DNA of 7,139 nucleotides from Nocardioides sp. GTDB taxonomy: Bacteria; Actinomycetota; Actinomycetes; Propionibacteriales; Nocardioidaceae. Made by a program: the position numbers and the translations under genes. The stretch covers positions 1 through 7,139 of the forward strand of contig JAHEXO010000109.1 of NCBI GenBank assembly GCA_023252065.1, read 5' to 3'. Position 1 is the first letter of the stretch. Each line of letters starts with the position of its first letter. Of this stretch, positions 1-5,769 are shown piece by piece. Below the pieces are notes generated by a model, which saw only the letters and a program-made list of their open reading frames with translations, was not told the DNA's origin and searched no databases.

Positions 1-249
1 GTCGGGCTCCGGCCGGTGCAGCTCACCCGGCAGAACCCGCTCCTCCCGATGGCGGTTACCGGGTCGTTCCTGCTCGCCCTCGCCGGCGTCTACGTCCCTG
101 TGCTCCAGGACCTGCTGGGCACCACGGCGCTGACCGTCCCCGACCTCGCCGTCGCAATCGCGACCGGGGCCCTCGGCTGGATCGCCGCTCGCGTCACCCG
201 CTCGTCGTCGACACGGGCCGGCGGACGAACGACAAGGAGTCACAGATGA
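1..249 (+). CDS. C-terminal end of a cation-transporting P-type ATPase (5' partial)
   Basis: The frame is open from base 1 to a TGA at 247-249, giving 82 visible residues. The first in-frame ATG is internal to the domain, so the true start lies upstream of the window. The sequence has the pattern of the last two membrane helices of P-type cation pumps (Cation_ATPase_C family): an N-P-L-L lead-in, a helix ending in VYVPVLQDLLGT, a short T-x-L-x-x-x-D linker and a final helix around AVAIATGALGWIAARV. It then ends in a short basic Ser/Thr/Arg-rich tail. Family members use ATP to move cations (Ca2+, Mg2+ or Na+/K+ type) across the membrane. The catalytic DKTG loop and ion-site helices are outside the window, so the ion cannot be named. 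The stop overlaps the next gene's start in an ATGA, which implies translational coupling to the universal stress protein. Confidence 0.8.
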   Translation, partial: VGLRPVQLTRQNPLLPMAVTGSFLLALAGVYVPVLQDLLGTTALTVPDLAVAIATGALGWIAARVTRSSSTRAGGRTTRSHR

Positions 250-717
250 CGGAGAGAACGGCAGAGTCCCAGGGCCGTCTCGAGAACGGAGTCGTGGTGG
301 GGCACGACGGCTCGCGGGGAGCAGACCAGGCGCTCTCCGAGGCGCTCGGCCTCGCGAGTGCGTTAGCAGCCCCGGTGCTGGTGGTCAGGGCGTGGTCGAT
401 CGCGACGGCCCCGCGCCCCGACGGGTGGGAGTTCGGCTACGTCCCCTTCGTTCGACGAGTGTGCGGAGGCGGTCCGCCTCGCCCTGGTCGACGACGTACG
501 AGCGACTCGCGAGGCCCACCCTGAGGTCCGTGTCGACTACCGGGCCGTGCATGCCGGTGCGGCGAAGAGCCTCGTCGAGATCTCGCAAGGTGCTCGGATG
601 CTCGTGGTCGGCGCTCGCGGGCTCGACGGCTTGCTCGGCATGCTCCTGGGCTCGGTGAGCGAGCAGTGCGTCCGGCACGCCACCTGCCCGGTCCTGGTCG
701 TCAAGACCCACGCGTGA
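246..717 (+). pseudogene. Universal stress protein (UspA family), interrupted by an apparent +1 frameshift
   Basis: The ATG at 246 follows AAGGAG at 234-239 with 6-base spacing. The first frame reads a normal Usp N-terminus (VVVGHDGS, then a helix, then VLVVRAW and a G-Y-V-P loop) to about base 446. It then becomes arginine/glycine-rich nonsense ending at 524. Shifting one base forward, from 448, restores a Usp C-terminus to a TGA at 715-717: an acidic helix, the strand VRVDYRAVHAG, the ATP-binding motif GARGLDGLLGMLLGS (G-2x-G-9x-G-S) and the final strand CPVLVVK. Joined, the protein would be about 156 aa, the usual single-domain Usp length. The break lies in the run CCCCTT at 443-448, so one extra base there explains it. 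This could be a genuine disabling mutation or a sequencing error. Usp proteins bind ATP and support survival in stress or dormancy. Its stop lies 10 bases from the convergent antiporter stop. Confidence 0.8.
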
Positions 718-727
718 CGGTCGCCGG

Positions 728-1903
728 CTATGCCGTCGGCGCGGGGTCGCTCGGCAGGTGCAGCGACAGCGCGGACACCGGCAGCAGCAGCACCGTGAGC
801 ATGCCGGCCCCGACCACGATCGACTGGCCGGCGTGCGTCAGCTGGCCCGAGTCGACCGCTACCGTGGTGACCGCCACGATGATCGGCAGACCAGTCGCGC
901 TGAACAGCCCCAGCTGGAGGCGCATGCGGCGTCCGAGGTGCCGGAAGATCAGGTAGACCGGTCCTCCGCGCAGCAGCAGGATGCTGGCGAAGACGAACAG
1001 CACCCTGCCCGGGTGGTGCAGGAGCTCCACGGGGTCGATGCCCATGCCGGAGACCACGAAGAACACCGGCACCAGGAACCCGTAGCCGATGCCGTCCAGC
1101 CGTGCCGAGATGGCGGCGTGGTCCGCCGGCAGGAGCATCCGGATGATCCCGCCGGCCACGAACGCGCCGAGGATGACGTCCAGGCCCAGCGACGCCGACA
1201 TCGCCAGCATGACCGCGAGCAGCAGGAGCACCAAGCGCACCGGAGCCTGCGCCGTGGTCTCGGCCCCTCGACGTACGACGCCGACGACGCGCTCGGCGCG
1301 CGGGCTGTGCCGCACGAGCAGGAACCCGAGCAGCACCGCGATGACCACGAAGACAGCCAGCGACAGCAGGGCTCCCCACGTGCTTCCGGCGCTGAGGAAC
1401 ACACTCATCGCCAGGATCGGCCCGAACTCGCCGATCGCCCCGTTGACCAGGACCAGCCTGCCGATCTGGAGCTGTTGCAGGCCGGTGTCGCGCAGGAGCG
1501 GCAGCAGGGTGCCGAACGCGGTCGAGGTCATCGCGATCGCGATCGCACCCCAGGCCGGGATGCCGGCCACTTCGGCGAGGAAGAACATCCACGCCACCGC
1601 CGCGGCCAGGGAGACCAGCCAGGCGACGACCGCCCGCGCCCCGTCGCGGGTCCGCATCTCCAGGGGGTCGACCTCCATGCCGGCCAGCAGGAAGAGCATG
1701 CCGAGGCCCAGCTCGGAGACGAACGAGACCTGGTCGTCCAGGTGGGCCAGTCCCAGACCGAAGGGGCCGATCGTCATCCCGAGTGCCAGGAGCACGACGA
1801 CCTCCGGCAGCCGGATCTTCGGCAGCAGCCCGAGCACGATCGGCGTCAGCGCAGCGATGCCCAGCACCCAGGCCAGCGATCGGAATGCCTCGGTCTCGTT
1901 CAC
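728..1903 (-). CDS. CPA2-type cation/proton antiporter (membrane domain only)
   Basis: A 391-residue, very hydrophobic protein of about 11-13 helices with CPA2-family (Na+/H+ exchanger) signatures: LPEVVVLLALGMTIGP (33-47), ELGLGMLFLLAGMEVDP (64-80), a T-S-T-A-F-G-T-L-L-P stretch (126-135), GRLVLVNGAIGEFGPIL (148-164) and FLVPVFFVVSGMGID (276-290). Such proteins exchange Na+ or K+ for H+ across the inner membrane. There is no C-terminal TrkA-N/RCK domain, so it is the short NapA-like form rather than a full Kef channel. The start chosen is the GTG at 1903, because GAGGGGAG at 1911-1918 sits 7 bases upstream. An in-frame GTG at 1954 would add 17 unlikely residues (C-A-P-G-C-P-C-G) and has no good ribosome site. 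At the ion-site helix the usual DD/QD pair reads G-E (E159). It is divergent from the AI-2E gene and convergent with the stress protein gene. The transported ion is unknown. Confidence 0.88.
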   Translation of the reverse strand: MNETEAFRSLAWVLGIAALTPIVLGLLPKIRLPEVVVLLALGMTIGPFGLGLAHLDDQVSFVSELGLGMLFLLAGMEVDPLEMRTRDGARAVVAWLVSLAAAVAWMFFLAEVAGIPAWGAIAIAMTSTAFGTLLPLLRDTGLQQLQIGRLVLVNGAIGEFGPILAMSVFLSAGSTWGALLSLAVFVVIAVLLGFLLVRHSPRAERVVGVVRRGAETTAQAPVRLVLLLLAVMLAMSASLGLDVILGAFVAGGIIRMLLPADHAAISARLDGIGYGFLVPVFFVVSGMGIDPVELLHHPGRVLFVFASILLLRGGPVYLIFRHLGRRMRLQLGLFSATGLPIIVAVTTVAVDSGQLTHAGQSIVVGAGMLTVLLLPVSALSLHLPSDPAPTA

Positions 1904-1910
1904 CCGGCCA

Positions 1911-1918
1911 CTCCCCTC
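1911..1918 (-). promoter_or_regulatory. Ribosome binding site deciding the antiporter start
   Basis: On the minus strand this reads GAGGGGAG, a good purine-rich Shine-Dalgarno match, 7 bases before the GTG at 1903-1901. No comparable site precedes the upstream in-frame GTG at 1954, so the shorter protein is preferred. Confidence 0.65.
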
Positions 1919-1987
1919 GGTCAGCCCGCAGGGACAGCCTGGGGCGCAGACCACGTCACGTCCATCACCCCGGGCGACCGGCCTGCC

Positions 1988-2004
1988 TCACCCCGGACGG
2001 GTGA
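1988..2004. promoter_or_regulatory. Inverted repeat TCACCC-N5-GGGTGA, copy 1 (candidate operator)
   Basis: Perfect 6-base arms (1988-1993 and 1999-2004) flank a 5-base spacer, in the intergenic region between the divergent antiporter and AI-2E transporter genes. The centre at 1996 is 82 bases upstream of the AI-2E GTG and 93 bases from the antiporter GTG, so it could control either or both. The right arm continues GGGTGACGCA-N-GGG, exactly as in copy 2 at 3238. A TAGCCT at 2014-2019 fits a TANNNT -10 box, which would put the repeat over the -35 region. It cannot be a terminator because no gene ends here. The binding protein is not identifiable from the window. Confidence 0.6.
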
Positions 2005-2013
2005 CGCACGGGG

Positions 2014-2019
2014 TAGCCT
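2014..2019 (+). promoter_or_regulatory. Possible -10 box for the AI-2E transporter gene
   Basis: TAGCCT matches the loose actinobacterial TANNNT pattern and lies 9 bases after the right arm of the inverted repeat. This would give a leader of about 50 bases before the GTG at 2078. There is no recognisable -35 hexamer; the inverted repeat occupies that place, which would fit an activator-dependent or repressible promoter. Such short matches are common by chance. Confidence 0.3.
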
Positions 2020-2061
2020 TCCCCACCATGCTCGGGGGGACCTGCCGTCCTGCCACGAACC

Positions 2062-2070
2062 GGAGAGGGG
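2062..2070 (+). promoter_or_regulatory. Ribosome binding site deciding the AI-2E transporter start
   Basis: GGAGAGGGG ends 7 bases before the GTG at 2078-2080. It supports that start although the reading frame stays open far upstream, through the antisense of the antiporter gene. Confidence 0.65.
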
Positions 2071-2077
2071 CCACCGG

Positions 2078-3223
2078 GTGACCGCGTCCTCAGCGTCGTT
2101 CCGCTCGACGATCCCGCGCGGCCTGATGATCATGCTCGGCCTGGCCGCGGCCACGATCGCCGTGCTCGGGATGAAGGCCATCTCCGGGATCATCGCGCCC
2201 ACCTTCTTGGCCCTTGTCCTGGTGATCTGCGTCCAGCCGCTGCGCGGGATCATGATGCGCAAGGGGGCTCCGGGCTGGCTCGCCGCGATCGTCGTGATCC
2301 TGACGGTCTACCTGATCCTGATCCTGCTGATCACCGCGATGGTCGTGTGTCTGGCCAAGCTGGCCACCCTCGCGCCGACCTACACCGACCAGGCCAACCA
2401 GGTCGCCGACAGCGTCGTGAGCGGGCTGAAGAACCTCGGGGTCGACCAGGGGCAGATCAACGACGTCGCCAACAACCTCGACTTCGGCAAGCTGTTCGGG
2501 CTGGCGACCACCATCCTCGGCAGCGTCCTCAACATCCTGTCCGGCCTGCTCTTCATCGGTCTGGTCACGCTGTTCCTGGCCTTCGACAACGGCAACTTCC
2601 TCAAGCGGCTCGGCGAGGCCGAGGGCGAGCGCCCGATGCTGGTCGCCTCGTTGACGAAGTTCTCCTCGAGCGTCCGGACCTACTTCATCGTGGCCACCAT
2701 CTTCGGCGCCATCGTGGCGGTCATCGACACCGGAGCCCTGTGGCTGCTCGGCATCCCGGCCGCGGCGGTGTGGGGCGTGCTGGCGTTCGTGACCAACTTC
2801 GTGCCGAACATCGGGTTCATCATCGGCCTGGTGCCACCCACGATCCTCGGTCTCCTCCAAGGCGGCTGGGGGCTGGCGCTCACCGTGATCGTCGTCTACT
2901 GCGCCGTCAACTTCGTGATCCAGTCGGTGCTCCAGCCGAAGTTCCAGGGCGACGCACTCGGGCTGACCACCACGCTGACCTTCTTGTCCCTGGCCTTCTG
3001 GACCTTCGTGCTCGGGCCGATGGGCGCGATCCTGGCGCTGCCGATGACGATGCTGGTCAAGGCCCTGCTCGTCGACGTCGACCCGGACTACCAGTGGCTG
3101 GTGCCACTGCTCTCGGGCGACCCGGCGACCGAGGACGAACCTGCTGACGCCGGCCCCGAAACCGGCGCCGACACCGATGCAGGCTCGGCTGCCGTCGCGC
3201 GCGAGGCCGAGGCGGCGGACTGA
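2078..3223 (+). CDS. AI-2E family transporter (YdiK/TqsA/PerM-like)
   Basis: A 381-residue membrane protein with the AI-2E transporter family (PF01594) layout. Two to three N-terminal helices (about 15-48 and 67-95) are followed by a soluble segment with amphipathic helix character (about 100-140: Y-T-D-Q-A-N-Q-V...), a helix at 141-170 and a C-terminal helical bundle from about 200 to 332. Family marks include FVPNIGFIIGLVPP (241-254), LQPKFQGDALGL (285-296) and FVLGPMGAILALP (310-322). The family includes the E. coli TqsA autoinducer-2 exporter, but many members move other substrates, some being Na+/H+ antiporters, so the substrate is unknown. A disordered acidic Asp/Glu/Ala tail (346-381) follows the last helix. 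The GTG start is set by GGAGAGGGG at 2062-2070; nothing upstream of it looks like protein of this family. The gene is preceded by inverted-repeat copy 1 and is probably expressed alone, since the next gene has its own copy. Confidence 0.87.
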   Translation: MTASSASFRSTIPRGLMIMLGLAAATIAVLGMKAISGIIAPTFLALVLVICVQPLRGIMMRKGAPGWLAAIVVILTVYLILILLITAMVVCLAKLATLAPTYTDQANQVADSVVSGLKNLGVDQGQINDVANNLDFGKLFGLATTILGSVLNILSGLLFIGLVTLFLAFDNGNFLKRLGEAEGERPMLVASLTKFSSSVRTYFIVATIFGAIVAVIDTGALWLLGIPAAAVWGVLAFVTNFVPNIGFIIGLVPPTILGLLQGGWGLALTVIVVYCAVNFVIQSVLQPKFQGDALGLTTTLTFLSLAFWTFVLGPMGAILALPMTMLVKALLVDVDPDYQWLVPLLSGDPATEDEPADAGPETGADTDAGSAAVAREAEAAD

Positions 3224-3237
3224 GCGCGCCGCGTGGC

Positions 3238-3254
3238 TCACCCGGTCCGGGTGA
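3238..3254. promoter_or_regulatory. Inverted repeat TCACCC-N5-GGGTGA, copy 2 (candidate operator)
   Basis: TCACCCGGTCCGGGTGA is a perfect palindrome with 8-base arms and a single central base. Its centre (3246) is 83 bases upstream of the ATG of the DUF7144-type gene. It continues with CGCA-N-GGG, so 22 of 26 positions (3237-3262) equal copy 1 (1987-2012). It starts 14 bases after the AI-2E stop codon, so as RNA it could also fold as a GC hairpin. There is no T-run after it, and the twin copy lies between divergent gene starts, which favours a DNA site. Confidence 0.62.
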
Positions 3255-3295
3255 CGCAAGGGCCATCATCGGAGCGCTCCCATGGATTGGGACGC

Positions 3296-3308
3296 GGGCC
3301 GAAGGCCC
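3296..3308 (+). other. Small hairpin GGGCC-GAA-GGCCC in the leader of the DUF7144-type gene
   Basis: Five perfect GC pairs close a GAA triloop; the hairpin ends 5 bases before the ribosome site GGAAGGA (3314-3320). A separate 10-base palindrome GGAGCGCTCC lies at 3271-3280. Both would probably fall in or near the untranslated leader and could affect mRNA stability or translation. GC-rich DNA produces such short hairpins often, so function is unproven. Confidence 0.3.
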
Positions 3309-3328
3309 TGGACGGAAGGATCACCACC

Positions 3329-3730
3329 ATGAGCAACCCGACCACGGGTAAACCCACCGCCTGGGTGGGCTGGATCGTGCTGGCCTCGGTGCTGTTGTGC
3401 ATCTCCGGCATGTTCAACATCCTCACCGGACTGGTCGCGGTCTTCAGCGACAAGATCTACGTCCAGGGGTCGGTGGCCACCGTGGCCCTCGACGTCACCG
3501 GCTGGGGCTGGTTCCACATCTTCTGGGGGCTCGTGCTCGGCGCCACCGGCTTCGCCCTCTACGCCGGTGCCACCTGGGCCCGCGTCGTCGCGATCTTCGT
3601 GGTCGCGCTCAACATGGTCACCCAGCTCATGCAGATGCCGGCGTACCCGCTGTGGTCGCTGGTCATCTTGACGGTCGACCTGCTGGTGATCTGGGCGGTC
3701 ATCGTCCACGGGGACGAGATCCGCGACTGA
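3329..3730 (+). CDS. DUF7144-type four-helix integral membrane protein
   Basis: A 133-residue protein starting at the ATG at 3329, with GGAAGGA (3314-3320) 8 bases upstream. The frame is open further upstream to 3233, but that stretch crosses the palindrome and has no protein-like character. Four membrane segments are visible at about 11-39, 59-80, 82-102 and 106-126. The first begins W-V-G-W-I-V-L-A and ends in a G-M-F-N-I-L-T-G-L motif. The loop V-T-G-W-G-W-F-H-I-F-W-G and the A-T-W-A-R-V-V motif between helices 2 and 3 are typical of the actinobacterial family annotated DUF7144. No biochemical function is known to me, and there are no catalytic residues, so a structural or sensory membrane role is possible. 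The inverted repeat upstream suggests control shared with the AI-2E transporter. Its stop is 2 bases from the convergent phosphodiesterase stop. Confidence 0.82.
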   Translation: MSNPTTGKPTAWVGWIVLASVLLCISGMFNILTGLVAVFSDKIYVQGSVATVALDVTGWGWFHIFWGLVLGATGFALYAGATWARVVAIFVVALNMVTQLMQMPAYPLWSLVILTVDLLVIWAVIVHGDEIRD

Positions 3731-3736
3731 GCTCAG
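3727..3736. other. Palindrome spanning two convergent stop codons
   Basis: CTGAGCTCAG contains the TGA of the DUF7144-type gene and the TGA (as TCA) of the phosphodiesterase gene, which end 2 bases apart. There is no room for a terminator between them, so transcripts probably overlap at their 3' ends unless they stop inside the opposing gene. Confidence 0.5.
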
Positions 3737-5769
3737 CCGGTGACGGCCGGCCGGCGGAACCGCTCGTCGGTGCGCTGGCCGGCCTCCTCGAGCATCTTCA
3801 CCAGCACCTCGTGCAGGCGGTCGGCTCCGAGGATGCGCTCGGCCGGTACGACGTGCTCGAGGTCTCGCGGGACGAGCAGCACCGCGCGGTCCTGCCAGCC
3901 GCCCAGTCCGCCGTGCGCGCCGACCAGCGGCTCGAAGGCCGCGATGTCGAGGGTGTCGGGGTCCAGCGTGCTGTTGAGGTAGAGGTCCGGCGCCTCCTTC
4001 AGCGCCATGGCGCGCGCGAGCACCTCAGCCGCGTGCTCGGGGAACGGCGCCAGCGGGTCGGTCCCGGTGACCACCCCGGTGTCGAGGTCGTGTCGCCCCT
4101 GCGCGCCGATCACGATCCGATGGCCCTCCGCGTCCATCGCCGCCACGAAGCCCACGCCCGCGTGGTCGACCAGTCCGGGCACCAGTCGCGGCCAACGCTC
4201 CTCGATGGTCTCGAGCAGGAGCCGCTCCGGCCCGTGCACGTAGAGAAGACCGAGGTTGCCGGACCCGATCACGCTGATGTCGGCGTCAGTGACCGCGACG
4301 CTCTCGTCGACCTCGTCGGCCGCCCGGGCAGCGGCCTTGGCGGCGACCCGGCCCGAGAACCCGCCGCCCGCCGCGGCGTCACCCGCCATCGCCCCGGCGC
4401 GGCCCCAGCCCTCGACGTCGGCCTGGACCGTGTCGACCTTCTCCGCCATCAGCTGTGAGCACAGGGTGCCGAGGTCGATGCCGTACGCCGAGGCGAACGG
4501 CTCCCCCTGCGACTGGCCGTGGTCGGAGACGACGACGATGTGGTACGTGCGAGGGGCCCGCTCGGCCAGCTTCTGCAGGGTGGCCAGCACCCGGTCGAGG
4601 CCGTCGAGCGAGGCCAGGGACTCGGGGCGGAAGATCCCTGCGTGGTGGGCGATCTCGTCGTAGTCGACGTAGTCGACGTAGACGCTCCGGGTGCCTGCCG
4701 CCAGCTCCTCGGCGATCACCGAGGTGTTGAGGTCGCGGGTGAGCACGTTGGTGGCGGCGCGGAGCCCGGCGAAGTCCCAGCCTCGGTGGGTGCGCGGCAC
4801 CAGGTCGCGACGTACCTGACGACGGGCCTGGAACCGCTCCTTGGCGATCTCGCCGATCGCCCGGAGCAGCCCCCGGGCGAAACCCTCGGGGTCGTTGACG
4901 TAGCGGGCGACCGTGCTGCGTGACCGGCCCGAGCCACGCGACAGCGTGACGCGGCTCATCGTCATCAGCGAGCGGGGGGCGTCGCCGGTGAACAGGTTGG
5001 ACAGCGACAGCCCGCCGTCGGCGAGCAGGCCCAGCCCGTCGCTGGCGCGCTCCTCGATGACGGCTGCGTCGGCCGGGCGGTTGGCGACGAGGAGCCGGCC
5101 GAGCTCGCGGTCGTACCACCGGAACGCCGGGATGCGGTCGATCGTGCCGTGCAGGATCCCGAGCTGGCTGGCGGGGGTCGTGCACGGGAGCTGGGGCGTC
5201 CACTCGTGCAGGACGTAGTCCCCCGAGGTGACCCAGCGGCGGACGGTCGCGACCGCACCGGACTGGATCGCCCAGCGCAGCACCGGGAAGGGGACACCGT
5301 CGATCTGGACGAAGATCACGCCGTCGACGTCCGGGTCGTCGATCTTGGCCGGCTGGTGCCGGCGGGCCAGCTTGGCGGCGTACGCGTCGTCGTTGCCCGC
5401 GGTGAGGAGGAACGACAGCAACAGGGAGACCAGCGCGACCACCCAGGCGGAGATGAACGCCGAGGTGAAGTTGGACTGGATGCTGCTGACCAGCTGGAAC
5501 GACAGGTAGACCACGAGCGCCTGGCCCAGCAGCCCGGTCAGGATCACCATCACCCAGCCGATCCGGGCCGAGACCGCCACCAGGACCGGCCGCACGAACA
5601 GCCCGGCGACCGCGGCGACGGCGGTGGCCGCGAGCCACGCCCAGAACGTCGGTGCGGAGAGGTTGGGCAGCACCCACGCGGTGACCTGGAGCGCGAACGC
5701 ACAGATCACCCAGACCACGACGAGGCGGACCAGGTCTCCGACGCGGAACCTCATCGTGGTCAGGCTCAT
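3733..5769 (-). CDS. Holin-like 4-TM membrane domain fused to an alkaline-phosphatase/phosphodiesterase-superfamily domain
   Basis: A 678-residue, two-part protein. Residues 11-34, 41-60, 62-93 and 103-123 form four membrane helices resembling the mycobacterial 4-TMS holin-like family (PF04020-type). From about 150 onward the protein has the metal-site pattern of type I phosphodiesterase/nucleotide pyrophosphatase enzymes (PF01663, alkaline phosphatase superfamily): IFVQIDG (D157), a candidate nucleophile in CTTPAS (T197 or T198), DYDEIAHHAG (D371, H375), VVVSDHGQSQG (D416, H417) and GAHGG (H619). All six metal ligands appear present, so it is probably an active two-metal hydrolase of a phosphodiester or phosphomonoester; the substrate is unknown. 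The ATG at 5769 follows GGGAGG (5775-5780) by 5 bases and overlaps the MBL gene's stop in ATGA, so the two are translationally coupled. An insert at about 435-495, rich in Ala/Gly, separates the metal motifs. The holin label is only by resemblance; no lysis genes are nearby. Confidence 0.82.
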   Translation of the reverse strand: MSLTTMRFRVGDLVRLVVVWVICAFALQVTAWVLPNLSAPTFWAWLAATAVAAVAGLFVRPVLVAVSARIGWVMVILTGLLGQALVVYLSFQLVSSIQSNFTSAFISAWVVALVSLLLSFLLTAGNDDAYAAKLARRHQPAKIDDPDVDGVIFVQIDGVPFPVLRWAIQSGAVATVRRWVTSGDYVLHEWTPQLPCTTPASQLGILHGTIDRIPAFRWYDRELGRLLVANRPADAAVIEERASDGLGLLADGGLSLSNLFTGDAPRSLMTMSRVTLSRGSGRSRSTVARYVNDPEGFARGLLRAIGEIAKERFQARRQVRRDLVPRTHRGWDFAGLRAATNVLTRDLNTSVIAEELAAGTRSVYVDYVDYDEIAHHAGIFRPESLASLDGLDRVLATLQKLAERAPRTYHIVVVSDHGQSQGEPFASAYGIDLGTLCSQLMAEKVDTVQADVEGWGRAGAMAGDAAAGGGFSGRVAAKAAARAADEVDESVAVTDADISVIGSGNLGLLYVHGPERLLLETIEERWPRLVPGLVDHAGVGFVAAMDAEGHRIVIGAQGRHDLDTGVVTGTDPLAPFPEHAAEVLARAMALKEAPDLYLNSTLDPDTLDIAAFEPLVGAHGGLGGWQDRAVLLVPRDLEHVVPAERILGADRLHEVLVKMLEEAGQRTDERFRRPAVTG

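Noticed and set aside
1894..1910. TCACCC at the antiporter start, and single half-sites near 187 and 4378, as further copies of the operator
   Set aside because: Each is only one arm without a matching GGGTGA at the 5-base spacing, and the latter two lie inside coding sequence.
758..2077. Long open plus-strand frame running antisense through the antiporter and into the AI-2E gene
   Set aside because: Its product is a Q/H/R/E/D-rich low-complexity sequence, as expected from the antisense of a GC-rich membrane protein gene. The minus-strand frame has clear helices and family motifs, and the AI-2E gene has its own ribosome site and start at 2078.
3238..3254. The palindrome after the AI-2E gene as a Rho-independent terminator
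   Set aside because: There is no T-run after the hairpin, and a near-identical element lies between divergent gene starts at 1988, where no gene ends. A dual role cannot be fully excluded.
2090..3259. Long minus-strand open frame opposite the AI-2E transporter gene
   Set aside because: Its product is rich in D/E/H/Q/R with no domain character, a mirror of hydrophobic codons on the coding strand.
3733..5769. Holin-like N-terminus as evidence of a prophage
   Set aside because: There are no endolysin, structural, integrase or attachment sequences nearby. The holin-type family is widespread in chromosomal actinobacterial membrane proteins and here it is fused to an enzyme.
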